Shown: in pieces, positions 1 to 8,732 of the stretch
Numbering within the stretch: position 1 is the stretch's first letter
Layout: the number at the start of each line of letters is the position of its first letter
NCBI GenBank assembly: GCA_964560765.1
Contig: CAZLMG010000011.1
Location: 1-64,000, forward strand
Direction of reading: 5' to 3'
Length of the DNA stretch: 64,000 nt
Source of the DNA: CAZLMG01 sp964560765
Lineage (GTDB): Bacteria > Bdellovibrionota_B > Oligoflexia > Oligoflexales > CAZLMG01
Notes under the pieces: model-generated
What the model was told of the DNA's origin: nothing
The model's input: only the letters and a program-made list of their open reading frames with translations
The model's database searches: none
Made by a program: the position numbers and the translations under genes

Positions 1-62
<62 letters not shown>

Positions 63-86
63 CTTCGGCTGCGCGAAAGAGCTTAG

Positions 87-115
87 GTTATAGAGGTGAC
101 GGTTGGGATAGTCAA
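87..115 (-). promoter_or_regulatory. Promoter of tRNA-Phe
   Basis: On the minus strand a -35 element TTGACT (110-115) and a -10 element TATAAC (87-92) are separated by exactly 17 nt. The expected transcription start is near 80, about 18 nt upstream of the mature tRNA. Near-consensus sigma-70-type promoter seen directly in the sequence. Confidence 0.8.
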
Positions 116-176
116 CGAAATGTTCATTGGCAAAGATTAGTTGTCGTGATAGCCGCATCAAACGGAGGTGCCTGTG

Positions 177-1037
177 ATGACACGTGAATTATTCCCTGTC
201 GGTCGTCCGCTAGAAAGTCCAGTGGTAATTGCCGGTCCATGCATGGCCGAGAGTCCGGAGCTTCTTCAAGCCGTGGCGGCAGCTCTCATTCCGCTTGCCT
301 CCGAGTTGAATTTTCAATTTGTGTTCAAAGCCAGCTTCGACAAGGCGAATCGCACGTCGATTCACAGCTACCGCGGTCCGGGACTGAAGCAGGCCATGCA
401 GTGGTTCGAAGACCTACGACGAACTTGGAAAGACTTGGCGATCCTTACTGACGTCCACGAAACGGATCAACTCAACGCCGTGGCCGAAGTATGCGATGTA
501 TTGCAGATTCCTGCGTTTCTTTGTCGGCAAACGGATCTGGTCTGTGCCGCGGCCCGTACCGGCCGAGCAGTGAATATCAAGAAGGGACAATTCCTCGCTC
601 CAGGTAGTGCCCAGCACTTGGTCAACAAGGTCAAGGAAGCGTGCGAACTCGATGGGCGAGCGGCGAATGTGGCCCTGACGGAGCGAGGGACAACCTTTGG
701 CTACGGTGACTTGGTCGTCGATATGCGGGGTTTGAAGACGATGGCCGCGACCGGGGCACCCGTGATCTTTGACATCACCCATAGCACGCAACAGCCTGCA
801 GCTGGGCAGGCGGTTTCCGGCGGCGCCCGTTCAACAGCGCCCCTTCTAGCCAGGGCGGCCGTTGCGACCGGGTATCTGGGCGGTTTGTTTCTTGAAGTGC
901 ATCCGGACCCAAAGGTCGCCAAGAGTGATGCGGCCACCCAACTTTCCATACCTCAAGCAGAGGCGCTCCTGCGGCAAGTCATTCCGTTGTGGTACGAGTC
1001 GGAATTTGCTGCCAAGATTGACGGAGAATTCATCTAG
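177..1037 (+). CDS. kdsA: 3-deoxy-8-phosphooctulonate (KDO-8-P) synthase
   Basis: KdsA condenses phosphoenolpyruvate with arabinose 5-phosphate to KDO-8-phosphate, the committed cytosolic step to the KDO sugar of lipopolysaccharide. The 286-residue protein has the family blocks KASFDKANRTS, SYRGPG, LTDVHE, LPAFL-like IPAFLCRQTDL, VNIKKGQFLAPG, ERGTTFGYGDLVVDMR and FLEVHPDP. The N-terminal AGPC motif has Cys where E. coli KdsA has Asn, placing it with the metal-dependent class; His in FDITH and Glu/Asp in LEVHPDP would be the other ligands. ATG 177 is preferred over GTG 168 because GGAGG at 164-168 is 8 nt upstream of it. It supports a Gram-negative envelope. Nothing suggests an operon partner other than the next gene 38 nt downstream. 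Confidence 0.97.
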   Translation: MTRELFPVGRPLESPVVIAGPCMAESPELLQAVAAALIPLASELNFQFVFKASFDKANRTSIHSYRGPGLKQAMQWFEDLRRTWKDLAILTDVHETDQLNAVAEVCDVLQIPAFLCRQTDLVCAAARTGRAVNIKKGQFLAPGSAQHLVNKVKEACELDGRAANVALTERGTTFGYGDLVVDMRGLKTMAATGAPVIFDITHSTQQPAAGQAVSGGARSTAPLLARAAVATGYLGGLFLEVHPDPKVAKSDAATQLSIPQAEALLRQVIPLWYESEFAAKIDGEFI

Positions 1038-1075
1038 CGCTCCTTAGTCTTGCTGAACCATGGAAGGGTCAAAAC

Positions 1076-1756
1076 GTGAACAATAAGTTCGTGCGAGTCG
1101 CCGTGTTGGCGATGCTGGTTGCGTTGGTCGTGGCGTTCTTCGCTCTGGATTTGGGACAGTATTTCTCATTTGCCTACCTGAAGTCACAGCGTGAGGCATT
1201 TCAGGCATTCTACGAACAAAATGCGGCCATGACCGTCCTCGTCTTCTTTAGCATATATGTGGCTGTGACGGCCCTATCGATTCCAGGTGCGGCCGTGATG
1301 ACGCTTATGGGTGGCTTTCTTTTTGGCTTTTGGGGCGGCAGCATCGTCGTCTCGTTTGCCAGTACATTTGGGGCTACCTTGGCTTTTTTGGCGGCGCGCT
1401 TTCTTATGAGGGAATACGTACAAGGCAAGTTTGGTGACCGATTGCGCGGCATCAATGAGCGACTGGAAAGTGAAGGGGCTTTCTATCTCTTCACGTTACG
1501 CTTGATCCCAGCCGTTCCATTTTTCGTGATCAATTTGGTAATGGGGCTGACCCCCATGCGTACAGGTACCTTTTTCGCCGTCAGTCAGGTGGGGATGTTG
1601 CCGGGGACGATGGTATATGTGAATGCAGGCACACAATTGGCTCAGCTAGAATCGCCAGCCGGCATACTTTCTCCGGCGCTCATAGGGTCGTTTGTCTTGC
1701 TGGGCCTATTTCCCCTCATCGTGAAGAAGGTCGTGGGCGCAATTGCCAAGAAATAG
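1076..1756 (+). CDS. TVP38/TMEM64 (VTT/DedA-like) family membrane protein
   Basis: A 226-residue integral membrane protein of the SNARE-associated/VTT-domain family. It has an N-terminal membrane helix (about 5-25), a hydrophobic pair around 50-100 containing the glycine-rich PGAAVMTLMGGFLFG segment, then the family hallmark FTLRLIPAVPFFVINLVMGL and a C-terminal membrane helix. Family members are reported as lipid scramblase-like or small-solute/drug resistance factors; the substrate here cannot be read. The start is GTG at 1076 with a weak upstream GAAGGG. It follows kdsA by 38 nt on the same strand and converges with the lipoprotein gene beyond it. Confidence 0.85.
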   Translation: MNNKFVRVAVLAMLVALVVAFFALDLGQYFSFAYLKSQREAFQAFYEQNAAMTVLVFFSIYVAVTALSIPGAAVMTLMGGFLFGFWGGSIVVSFASTFGATLAFLAARFLMREYVQGKFGDRLRGINERLESEGAFYLFTLRLIPAVPFFVINLVMGLTPMRTGTFFAVSQVGMLPGTMVYVNAGTQLAQLESPAGILSPALIGSFVLLGLFPLIVKKVVGAIAKK

Positions 1757-1788
1757 TCGGGCACGTCCTAGTGCTTACGAACCCGACT
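1755..1788. terminator. Inverted repeat between convergent genes, possible bidirectional terminator
   Basis: AGTCGGG at 1755-1761 pairs with CCCGACT at 1782-1788, with a smaller GCAC/GTGC hairpin nested between them. It spans the stops of both the TVP38-like gene and the convergent lipoprotein gene. There is no T-tract on either side, so intrinsic termination is uncertain; it may act as an mRNA-end structure. Confidence 0.4.
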
Positions 1789-2467
1789 GCCAATTGAAGG
1801 TAGCTGTTAGTGCCGAACCAGTGATGGAGATTTGTATCAATCGATCGACTCCAGATTCAGCTCCATTCGGAAGGACGTGCCAGGTCATCACATAAGCCGA
1901 ACCATCACCTGCGGCCATGGCGACAGTTTTTCGTGTCAGAGTCCCGGTGACGCCAGCTAATACCACGCCGTCGGTGGTTGTTACCGCTCCACAAGTTATT
2001 ACTGCTTCCGATATGGTGCCTGTCTCTGCATTGAAACGGCCGCCCGAGTTGGTGTTTTGATCGTAAGCGAATTTCCCGTGGTCCGTCGAGTCCTCGATGA
2101 CTGTTCCAATCCAGCGGTGTGACGATAGCGAAATTGATAAAGTTGCGCTCGAACTCGCAGCGTCCAAAACCAAATTACCCAACATGACAAATTCCGATTC
2201 AAGCACTGATTCGAAAGGAGATGCGCAGCTATTGAAGATGAGACTTGCGGCCATTGCACTAGCGGGCGCTGTTAATCCTTCAGCCGCATTATTGTCGCTT
2301 GTAGGGGTGCCTGTGCCGGACTCGGAAACGACTTTCCGGTCACTCTGTTCGTCCTCATCCTTATTGCCATTGCCGACCTCTGTGCCGCAATTCACGAGAC
2401 AAAGTGCGGCGATGAGCGACGCATAACGCGCAAAATGCCTATGCCAAGTGACCGCTGCCCGCCTCAT
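1775..2467 (-). CDS. Predicted lipoprotein of unknown function
   Basis: A 230-residue exported protein. The N-terminus has Arg/His-rich residues, a hydrophobic stretch and the lipobox LVNC at about residue 27, so the mature protein would start Cys-Gly-Thr-Glu-Val-Gly-Asn-Gly. A low-complexity linker rich in Asp, Glu, Ser and Thr follows (about 33-65), then a probably beta-rich domain of about 150 residues. No enzyme motif is recognised. It overlaps the upstream TIGR02147 gene by 4 nt (ATGA), with GGGG 6 nt before the start, so the two are translationally coupled. The Cys-Gly-Thr-Glu-Val-Gly-Asn start is, from general knowledge, common in Bdellovibrio/Oligoflexia-type lipoproteins. Confidence 0.8.
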   Translation of the reverse strand: MRRAAVTWHRHFARYASLIAALCLVNCGTEVGNGNKDEDEQSDRKVVSESGTGTPTSDNNAAEGLTAPASAMAASLIFNSCASPFESVLESEFVMLGNLVLDAASSSATLSISLSSHRWIGTVIEDSTDHGKFAYDQNTNSGGRFNAETGTISEAVITCGAVTTTDGVVLAGVTGTLTRKTVAMAAGDGSAYVMTWHVLPNGAESGVDRLIQISITGSALTATFNWQSGS

Positions 2468-3351
2468 GCGGAACCCCGCTTGGTGTGAGGAAACATTTGA
2501 AAGTTGAGCTGAACGACAGTGTCCTTGCGGGTGTCCTGCGCAGCCTGCACGGCCCAGCTATGCAGCTCTTGCCGAAATGACTTGAGGCGAAACTTCAATT
2601 CGTCCAAAGCCTCTTCAGGGAGGATGAATGTGAGTGCACCAAACTCACGCTCTTCGACCGGCAAAATGTCGAGGGTTTCTTTGGCGAGATCCACCATCTG
2701 TCGGTGATAATTGCGAATGGCAAGACTCTTAACTTCATCACTGCTAATGACCATATTGTCCTGCTGCTCCCAAGTGCCGTCGTCGCGGCGCTGGATATAG
2801 CCTTCTTTTTTCAGGAACTGTAGTGCCGAGCTAATCTCAGGTATCGTCGCGGGGCCATTGATACGGCGAGCAATCCAATAGGGGTCATCGCGAAACTCGG
2901 GTAGGCTTACCATCTCGCGAATAACGGGGTAGAGCCAATGACTGAGATACTTGAGACCTTCCGCCTCTAGGAGGCGTCTTTTGGCGTTAGGAATGAGTCG
3001 TCTCAGTTCTTCAAACCAGTGCTGTTTCTCTTCGTCCGTTTTAGCTTGGTTCATGCGGACGAGTGCCCGGAAGTAGTCCGCCATTTGCGGCTTAAAGCGC
3101 AAGGCGCGCACAAAATTCTCCAGTGCCTCAGGGCCAACATTGCGCTGACCCTCGATCACAAGCTTCAAGAAATTGGGGGAGCTAAATCCTGCGGCCTTAC
3201 TGAAGCTTCTATAGCTGTATCCGCGGCGGCCATCCTTGCGAAATGCGTAGTAGTCTTTTAGATAGGCGCGAAAATCGGTGTACCCATAGACGCTCAGCGT
3301 CGGATCTAAGTCCCTGTCCTGAACGCGAGTTTGTAAGTCTTCGGCGCCCAC
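2464..3351 (-). CDS. TIGR02147-family protein (DUF4423), putative regulator
   Basis: This 295-residue protein has the features I associate with TIGR02147: an N-terminal YTDFRAYLKDYY block, a helix-turn-helix-like SYRSFSKAAGFSSPNFLKLVI segment (about 46-66), a central helical domain and the C-terminal signature LNFQMFPHTK. The family is abundant in Fibrobacter and Bdellovibrio-type genomes and its function is not established; a DNA-binding regulatory role is inferred from the HTH-like region. The start is GTG 3351 with GGAG 7-8 nt upstream. It is the first gene of a two-gene unit with the downstream lipoprotein, overlapping by 4 nt, which suggests a functional pair. Confidence 0.85.
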   Translation of the reverse strand: MGAEDLQTRVQDRDLDPTLSVYGYTDFRAYLKDYYAFRKDGRRGYSYRSFSKAAGFSSPNFLKLVIEGQRNVGPEALENFVRALRFKPQMADYFRALVRMNQAKTDEEKQHWFEELRRLIPNAKRRLLEAEGLKYLSHWLYPVIREMVSLPEFRDDPYWIARRINGPATIPEISSALQFLKKEGYIQRRDDGTWEQQDNMVISSDEVKSLAIRNYHRQMVDLAKETLDILPVEEREFGALTFILPEEALDELKFRLKSFRQELHSWAVQAAQDTRKDTVVQLNFQMFPHTKRGSA

Positions 3352-3526
3352 CGCATCTCTCCGTTATGCCCACAGTGTATTCGGAATTTTCCCGAAAAAC
3401 TTGAGGGCGATCTTGGAACATACTGTTTTTCTTCCTAAAAATTGATCCTTGTGTATACTAACTGCAGAGTGTGGCCAGTCGTTAGGGATTGTTGTTGGCC
3501 GCAAGGGAGCTACAGGAGTGATGGTT

Positions 3527-3751
3527 ATGGATCGACGTTCAGGCGCGAGATGCCCCGTCTGTCAGGGGCCGACAAAAGAGGATCCGTCCCGCCCGGAGGG
3601 GTTTCGGTGCCGCAAATCGATATGTAGCTACAACCACGAGGGCGAGAAATGCCCCCGATGCCAGTCGGAAAGCCTCTCACATGTTGAAGTTACTGAATTG
3701 GGCTTTCGATATACCTGTGGGGACTGCCTACATTCTTGGAAGAAGGGATAG
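3527..3751 (+). CDS. Small zinc-ribbon protein with four Cys pairs
   Basis: A 74-residue basic protein with Cys pairs CPVC, CRKSIC, CPRC and CGDC, consistent with two zinc-ribbon modules (about residues 9-33 and 42-67). The function is unknown; such proteins often bind nucleic acid or protein partners. The reading frame is open back to 3449, but AGGAG at 3514-3518 lies 8 nt before ATG 3527, which is therefore chosen. A TATACT -10-like box sits at 3454-3459 in the spacer shared with the divergent TIGR02147 gene, without a convincing -35. The stop is only 5 nt from the stop of convergent pilC. Confidence 0.65.
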   Translation: MDRRSGARCPVCQGPTKEDPSRPEGFRCRKSICSYNHEGEKCPRCQSESLSHVEVTELGFRYTCGDCLHSWKKG

Positions 3752-3756
3752 TTTGT

Positions 3757-5040
3757 CTAGCCCCCCATGGTTCCAGCCATTGAGAATACAGGTAGATACA
3801 TGGCGATCATGATAAAGCCGATGATGCTGCCAATGATGACCATCATGGCCGGTTCAATCATCGCGGTCATGGCTGACACTGCATTATCCACCTCGTCTTC
3901 ATAGATTTCATTGATTTTGGCGAGAGTCTCATCCAATGCGCCCGTTTGTTCGCCGACGGCTACCATGGAAATGACCATAGGTGGAAAGAGTTGCTCCTTT
4001 TTCAGGGGTTGAGCAAAGCTACTACCGCGAGAAATTTCCTCGCGTACATACAGTACGAACTCTTCGATAATCTTGTTTCCCGAGGACGTGGCACAGATCG
4101 TCAATGCCTCCAAAATCGACACTCCGGATGTAAGCATCGTCGACATGGTGGCGCAAAAGCGGCTGACGGCAATCTTCTGCATGACATCGCCGATAACTGG
4201 CGCGCGCAAAATGTATCGATCAAATGTGCGACGTCCGCCAGGAGAGCTAAACCAGACCTTCGCAAGCCAGAAGGCAACGGCAAAGCCCATTGCCAGCTGC
4301 AAGGTATTGGCCTGTACGGTGCTTGACAAATCGATGATGAATTGCGTGACAGCCGGCAATTCTTGGCCGGCTGATTCGAATTGTTCTGCAAAAGTTGGTA
4401 CCACAAACGTCAACAACCCGATCACCACTAACGCCGAGATGACGACGACGGACGTTGGATAGATCATGGCCTTCTTAATCTGAGCCTTGAGTTTGGCAAT
4501 GCGCTCGATGTAAGCCGAAAGCTGCCGAAGGATGACATCTAGGCTACCAGAAACTTCCCCAGCACGAATCAGTGCCACAAAAAGTGTGTCAAATACCTTT
4601 GGATATTTTGCGAGCGCATCACTCAGCGTGGAGCCGTTTTCAACCATCAGCTGAACGTCGCGAATGAGGTTGCGGAAATCTCGCAGTCGTTGTTGACCGG
4701 AGAGGAGGCTCAGAGTTTGCACGAGTGGCACGCCGCGTTCGATCATGATAGAAAATTGCTTAGTAAAAATAGCCAAATCTCTGGTGCTGGGTAATTCTTC
4801 CCCTAGGCGAAGCTGCACGACGCCGTTGTCGTCAACATAGTAGAAGCGAGAAAGCAGACCTTTACTTGACTTTCCCCCGGCGACAGCCGCCTTGCCACCA
4901 TCTCGTTCCATTCGCACCAATACGGGTTTTAGATTCATCGCCCGCAGCTTTGAGCGTGCACTCTTTTCGTCGGTGGCGCTGACCTTGCCGTCCTTGGTAC
5001 GTCCATTTCTGTCTTTGGCTCTGTACGCAAAAGTTGCCAT
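3757..5040 (-). CDS. pilC: Type IV pilus inner-membrane platform protein PilC
   Basis: PilC/GspF proteins form the inner-membrane platform on which the PilB and PilT motors act. The 427-residue protein has the N-terminal FAYRAKDRNGR motif, two T2SSF domains (about 95-220 and 300-420), each starting near a conserved pattern (FTKQFSIMIERGVPL and FCATMSTMLTSGVSI) and carrying GE(V/Q)(S/T)G turns, and three main hydrophobic segments around 198-218, 245-265 and 400-420. It is the last gene of pilB-pilT-pilC, 3 nt after the pilT stop. The major pilin and secretin genes are not in the window. Confidence 0.96.
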   Translation of the reverse strand: MATFAYRAKDRNGRTKDGKVSATDEKSARSKLRAMNLKPVLVRMERDGGKAAVAGGKSSKGLLSRFYYVDDNGVVQLRLGEELPSTRDLAIFTKQFSIMIERGVPLVQTLSLLSGQQRLRDFRNLIRDVQLMVENGSTLSDALAKYPKVFDTLFVALIRAGEVSGSLDVILRQLSAYIERIAKLKAQIKKAMIYPTSVVVISALVVIGLLTFVVPTFAEQFESAGQELPAVTQFIIDLSSTVQANTLQLAMGFAVAFWLAKVWFSSPGGRRTFDRYILRAPVIGDVMQKIAVSRFCATMSTMLTSGVSILEALTICATSSGNKIIEEFVLYVREEISRGSSFAQPLKKEQLFPPMVISMVAVGEQTGALDETLAKINEIYEDEVDNAVSAMTAMIEPAMMVIIGSIIGFIMIAMYLPVFSMAGTMGG

Positions 5041-5043
5041 AAA

Positions 5044-6150
5044 TTAGCTCGACTTTCGGCGTGCGGATGGCCCGTGTGGGTGTGAGCGGTGCGAATCAAT
5101 CAACTCGGCGAGCTCATCTGGATCCATCGATTTCTGTAGGGCCTCTTTTCGATCGATGACGCGCCTTTGGTAATGTCTGAGTAAAGATTGATTCATGGTC
5201 GTCATCGAGGTGTCTTCTTGGCCTGTTTGCATGGCCGAGTAGATCTGGTTAAATTTCCCCTCGTTGATCAGGGCGGCAATAGCCTTGGTGTTGCGCATGA
5301 GCTCTAGGCCTAATACGCGACCGCCGCGAATCGCGGGAATCAACTGTTGGCTAATGACCGCGACCAGCGTCATGGACAGCTGTGTGCGAATTTGCAGTTG
5401 TTGGTGCGGTGGAAATACATCGATAATTCGGTTTAGAGTCGATACGGCCGAATTCGTGTGCAGCGTACCAAAGACTAGATGACCAGTCTCGGCGGCAGTC
5501 AGTGCAGCTGAGATTGTGTCGAGATCCCGTAGCTCGCCCACCATAATCACATCTGGGTCTTGCCGTAGCGCGCTACGCAACGCCTTGCCAAAGGAAACTG
5601 TATCATCGCCAAGCTCACGCTGATTAACGATACAGTTTTTGTGGTCGTGGATGAACTCGATGGGATCTTCAATGGTAATGATGTGGTCAAATCGAGTTAA
5701 GTTGATGTGGTTAATCATCGAGGCTAATGTTGTCGATTTACCGGATCCTGTTGGGCCGGTGACAAGAACAAGACCCTTTGGAGTTGCGCAAAGTTCGGCG
5801 ATCACTCCTGGCATACCGAGCTCTTCAATGGTCTTAATCAACGAGGGGATGACGCGAAAGGCGCCACCCACGGCACCTTTTTGCAAGAAAATGTTGGCGC
5901 GAAACCTAGCTAACTTCCCAACCGAGAAAGCTAAGTCAAGTTCCTTGGTCGTTTCAAAGTCGCGACGTTGTGATTCAGTCAATACACTGTAGCAGAGCTG
6001 CTGCGACTCCTCTGGTGACAATGGCGGCAGCTGCAGCGGAATGAGAGCCCCATCAATGCGCAGTCGCGGTGGCGAGTGCGCAGAAACGTGCAAGTCGCTC
6101 GCGCCTTGGTCGACCAGTGTTTTGAGAAGTTGCGGGAGTGTATAATTCAT
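5044..6150 (-). CDS. pilT: Type IV pilus retraction ATPase PilT
   Basis: PilT is the cytoplasmic hexameric ATPase that retracts type IV pili for twitching motility. The 368-residue length and motifs fit the family: N-terminal ASDLH, Walker A GPTGSGKST at about 132-140, Asp box ITIEDPIEF, Walker B DPDVIMVGELRD at about 198-209, the His box around GHLVFGTLHTNSA, and a C-terminal AIAALINEGK segment corresponding to the AIRNLIRE retraction motif of PilT. The start ATG 6150 lies 14 nt after the pilB stop without a strong Shine-Dalgarno, suggesting translational coupling. Confidence 0.97.
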   Translation of the reverse strand: MNYTLPQLLKTLVDQGASDLHVSAHSPPRLRIDGALIPLQLPPLSPEESQQLCYSVLTESQRRDFETTKELDLAFSVGKLARFRANIFLQKGAVGGAFRVIPSLIKTIEELGMPGVIAELCATPKGLVLVTGPTGSGKSTTLASMINHINLTRFDHIITIEDPIEFIHDHKNCIVNQRELGDDTVSFGKALRSALRQDPDVIMVGELRDLDTISAALTAAETGHLVFGTLHTNSAVSTLNRIIDVFPPHQQLQIRTQLSMTLVAVISQQLIPAIRGGRVLGLELMRNTKAIAALINEGKFNQIYSAMQTGQEDTSMTTMNQSLLRHYQRRVIDRKEALQKSMDPDELAELIDSHRSHPHGPSARRKSS

Positions 6151-6164
6151 AAAACCAATTGCCT

Positions 6165-7886
6165 TTATGCGGCACTAACTTGTTTGTTGTGCGAGTCGGT
6201 GTCTGAGTTTGTATTGCGAATGACTTCTTGAGCGCTAATCACTCCCTGAACCATTTTGTTCAGAGCAGCCTGTCGTAGAGATCGCATACCAGTTGCCATC
6301 GCTATGCGTTTGATATCCATAGCGGGTCTATTTTTCAAAATGGCGTCGCGGATTTCATCGTTCAGCAGCATCACTTCGTGTATCGCGACGCGTCCCTTGT
6401 TGCCTTGGCCGTTACAATGACTGCAACCGCGACCGCGGTAGGCCTTCACCTTGGTGGTGTACGCTGGGTGAATTCCCAGCTGTTCGAGTTGCTCTGGTGT
6501 TACGGATTCGTCGACGATCCGGCATTTTGTGCAGATTCGACGGGCTAATCGCTGTGCTACTATGCAGTTGAGGGCGGATACTAAGTTAAAACCCTCAACT
6601 CCCATGTTTAGCAGTCGCGAGACCGTGTCGGCGGCGCTGTTGGTGTGTAATGTTGACAGCATCATGTGACCCGTCAGTGCCGCTTTGATCCCGATCTCCG
6701 CGGTTTCTAGGTCGCGGATTTCACCAACCATGATCACGTCTGGATCTTGACGCAGGAAGGCCCGCAGGGCGGCGGCAAAGTTTAGTCCGATCTCGGACTT
6801 CATTTGGACTTGGTTGATGCCGTCGAGGTTATATTCGACGGGATCCTCGGCTGTAATGATGTTCTCGGTTGTTTTATTGAGCTCTGCCAGAGCCGAATAT
6901 AGAGTCGTTGTTTTGCCCGAGCCTGTGGGACCGGTGACCAGCACCATGCCATACGGGCGGTGAATCGCTTCTTTTAACTTGTCGAGATCATCGGATTCAA
7001 ATCCCAGCGCGGTCATGTCTACCTGCAGGTTTGATTTATCCAATATTCGCAGAACAATTTTTTCCCCGTAGACCGTTGGCAGCGTGTTCACTCGAAAGTC
7101 TATGGGCTTTTCGCCAAACTGGACCCTGATGCCTCCATCCTGCGGCAATCGCTTTTCTGCGATATTGATGCCCGCCATAATCTTGACTCGAGAGAGCAGG
7201 GCATCGCGAATTTCGAGCGGGGGGCGCGCAATGACGATAAGAGTGCCATCGACGCGCAGGCGGACGCGCATCTCTTTTTCATACGGTTCAATGTGGATAT
7301 CGGAGGCACCCTTTTCGATGCACAAGCTGAGAAGTTTATTTACGAGCCCGATAATGGGGCCATCGCTGGAGCCCGACTCGCCAATCTGCTGTCTGCCTTC
7401 GCCAAGGCCTGAGCCGCTATTGCCGAAGTCGATGGCAGCGTCGGCAAGTTGGTCGAGTCCAAAATTCTCGCCATAGTACCGTGACAGCGCACCTGTGATC
7501 TGCGCATCTGACGCCAGAACAGGTCGAACCAGAAAACCGGTCTTTTGCCGGATGCGATTGATGGCAGTGAGATTCTTTGGATCGGCTGTTGCAACAATTA
7601 GATTGTTGCCAGCTTTATCAATAGGAACAACGCGCAGTTCGCGAGCGGTTTTTGCATCGAGCAGCTCGAGGATCCCTGGCGCGACGGTCACTTCGTCCAT
7701 GCTGCAGGCCTGGACGCCGTAAAATTGTGCAAATGCAGCCAGGACTTTCACGTGATCAATGCTGGGAAGTTCTTCGACAGCTCGCATGAGTGAAGTGCGA
7801 TTCTTTATGCTCGCTTGCTTCGCCGTCTGGACATCTTGAGCCGTTAATCCGGCGAGGTCCATGAGCAATTTGTCGATGGTTGCCAT
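6165..7886 (-). CDS. pilB: Type IV pilus extension ATPase PilB
   Basis: PilB powers pilus assembly. The 573-residue protein has an N-terminal MshEN/GspE-N domain (about 1-140), the linker region, then the ATPase core: EKGASDIHIEP at about 191-201, Walker A GPTGSGKTT at 319-327, Walker B DPDVIMVGEIRD at 381-392, and a tetracysteine zinc site (Cys452, Cys455, Cys488, Cys491). The open frame extends to 7934, but AAGGA lies 9 nt before ATG 7886, so that start is preferred. The glycine/serine-rich stretch near 155-175 is probably a flexible interdomain linker. It heads the pilB-T-C set, with two unrecognised genes and an adenosyltransferase upstream on the same strand. Confidence 0.96.
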   Translation of the reverse strand: MATIDKLLMDLAGLTAQDVQTAKQASIKNRTSLMRAVEELPSIDHVKVLAAFAQFYGVQACSMDEVTVAPGILELLDAKTARELRVVPIDKAGNNLIVATADPKNLTAINRIRQKTGFLVRPVLASDAQITGALSRYYGENFGLDQLADAAIDFGNSGSGLGEGRQQIGESGSSDGPIIGLVNKLLSLCIEKGASDIHIEPYEKEMRVRLRVDGTLIVIARPPLEIRDALLSRVKIMAGINIAEKRLPQDGGIRVQFGEKPIDFRVNTLPTVYGEKIVLRILDKSNLQVDMTALGFESDDLDKLKEAIHRPYGMVLVTGPTGSGKTTTLYSALAELNKTTENIITAEDPVEYNLDGINQVQMKSEIGLNFAAALRAFLRQDPDVIMVGEIRDLETAEIGIKAALTGHMMLSTLHTNSAADTVSRLLNMGVEGFNLVSALNCIVAQRLARRICTKCRIVDESVTPEQLEQLGIHPAYTTKVKAYRGRGCSHCNGQGNKGRVAIHEVMLLNDEIRDAILKNRPAMDIKRIAMATGMRSLRQAALNKMVQGVISAQEVIRNTNSDTDSHNKQVSAA

Positions 7887-7976
7887 TACCAGCATTCCTT
7901 CCGTCGTCGAGACGCACCTGTACGACAGAATCATCGGTACTTTTGGCGAAATCTTGATGGCTTACAGAAGGGCGGT

Positions 7977-8732
7977 CTAGCCTATTTCCTGGGCATAAGT
8001 ACGGCGAGCGTCGATGTGCGAATGGCGAGCGTGCCTCAGCTCTAGTCGGGCGAATCGAGCCAAAGCTTCGCCTTCGTGACTATCCTGCCGATTAGAAAGC
8101 GCTTTCATGGACTTTAAGAGAAGTTTCCAAGCGGATGCGGGGTGAAAGATGATCCCTTGGCTTAACACCCAATTATTGTCTTGGGTTTGATAAAGGAATC
8201 CCTGAAATATCTGCTTTTTTGCCATGAGCTTAAAGGACTGCGAGGGGCGTGCGACAACGGTCACTTTTGCATTGCGAAACATGTCGCGCAGGAACAGTTG
8301 ATCTTCGGATGTTTTCAAAACCTCAAAGATGCCATGGCGAAAATTGACCACCGGACAAGTATCGAAGGGGGTAGCGCCTCCGAGGCCCTTTTCGATCTGA
8401 AATGTCGCAAAAGGTGTGGCCCATTGATCGTCGGTGCGGACCCCGTCCGGTAATGGCCGCTCAAACAAGAAGAAATCAAAAAAGTAACCCATGCGATCCT
8501 TGTAACAGGCATCATCATGGAAGACCTTGCCGGTTTTCCAAAAAAACTCGTCGCGAGCTCGAATGATCTCAGCTTGGCCGAAGCGATCGTAGGCCCACAG
8601 TACCAAGCCTTCAAGGAGTTCATCGACGTCATCATTGAGCGGAGATGTAGCTGACGTATCTTCAGCCATGACTGGCATGAGCCCTGCAGAATCAGTGGCT
8701 AGCTCTTTTGAACTGTTGGCTTCCAGCACCAT
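7977..8732 (-). CDS. Conserved-looking protein of unknown function upstream of pilB
   Basis: A 251-residue protein with no signal peptide or membrane segment, so probably cytoplasmic. I do not recognise the family. Visible features are an acidic N-terminus (about 20-45), an aromatic cluster MGYFFDFFLFERPLPDG (about 82-98), and a segment FQGFLYQTQDNNWVLSQGIIFHP (two blocks, about 173-196). The start is uncertain: ATG 8732 overlaps the upstream gene by 34 nt with a weak GAG 7 nt upstream, while ATG 8678 and 8669 are alternatives. It sits 90 nt before pilB on the same strand, so a role linked to pili is possible but only inferred from position. Confidence 0.6.
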   Translation of the reverse strand: MVLEANSSKELATDSAGLMPVMAEDTSATSPLNDDVDELLEGLVLWAYDRFGQAEIIRARDEFFWKTGKVFHDDACYKDRMGYFFDFFLFERPLPDGVRTDDQWATPFATFQIEKGLGGATPFDTCPVVNFRHGIFEVLKTSEDQLFLRDMFRNAKVTVVARPSQSFKLMAKKQIFQGFLYQTQDNNWVLSQGIIFHPASAWKLLLKSMKALSNRQDSHEGEALARFARLELRHARHSHIDARRTYAQEIG

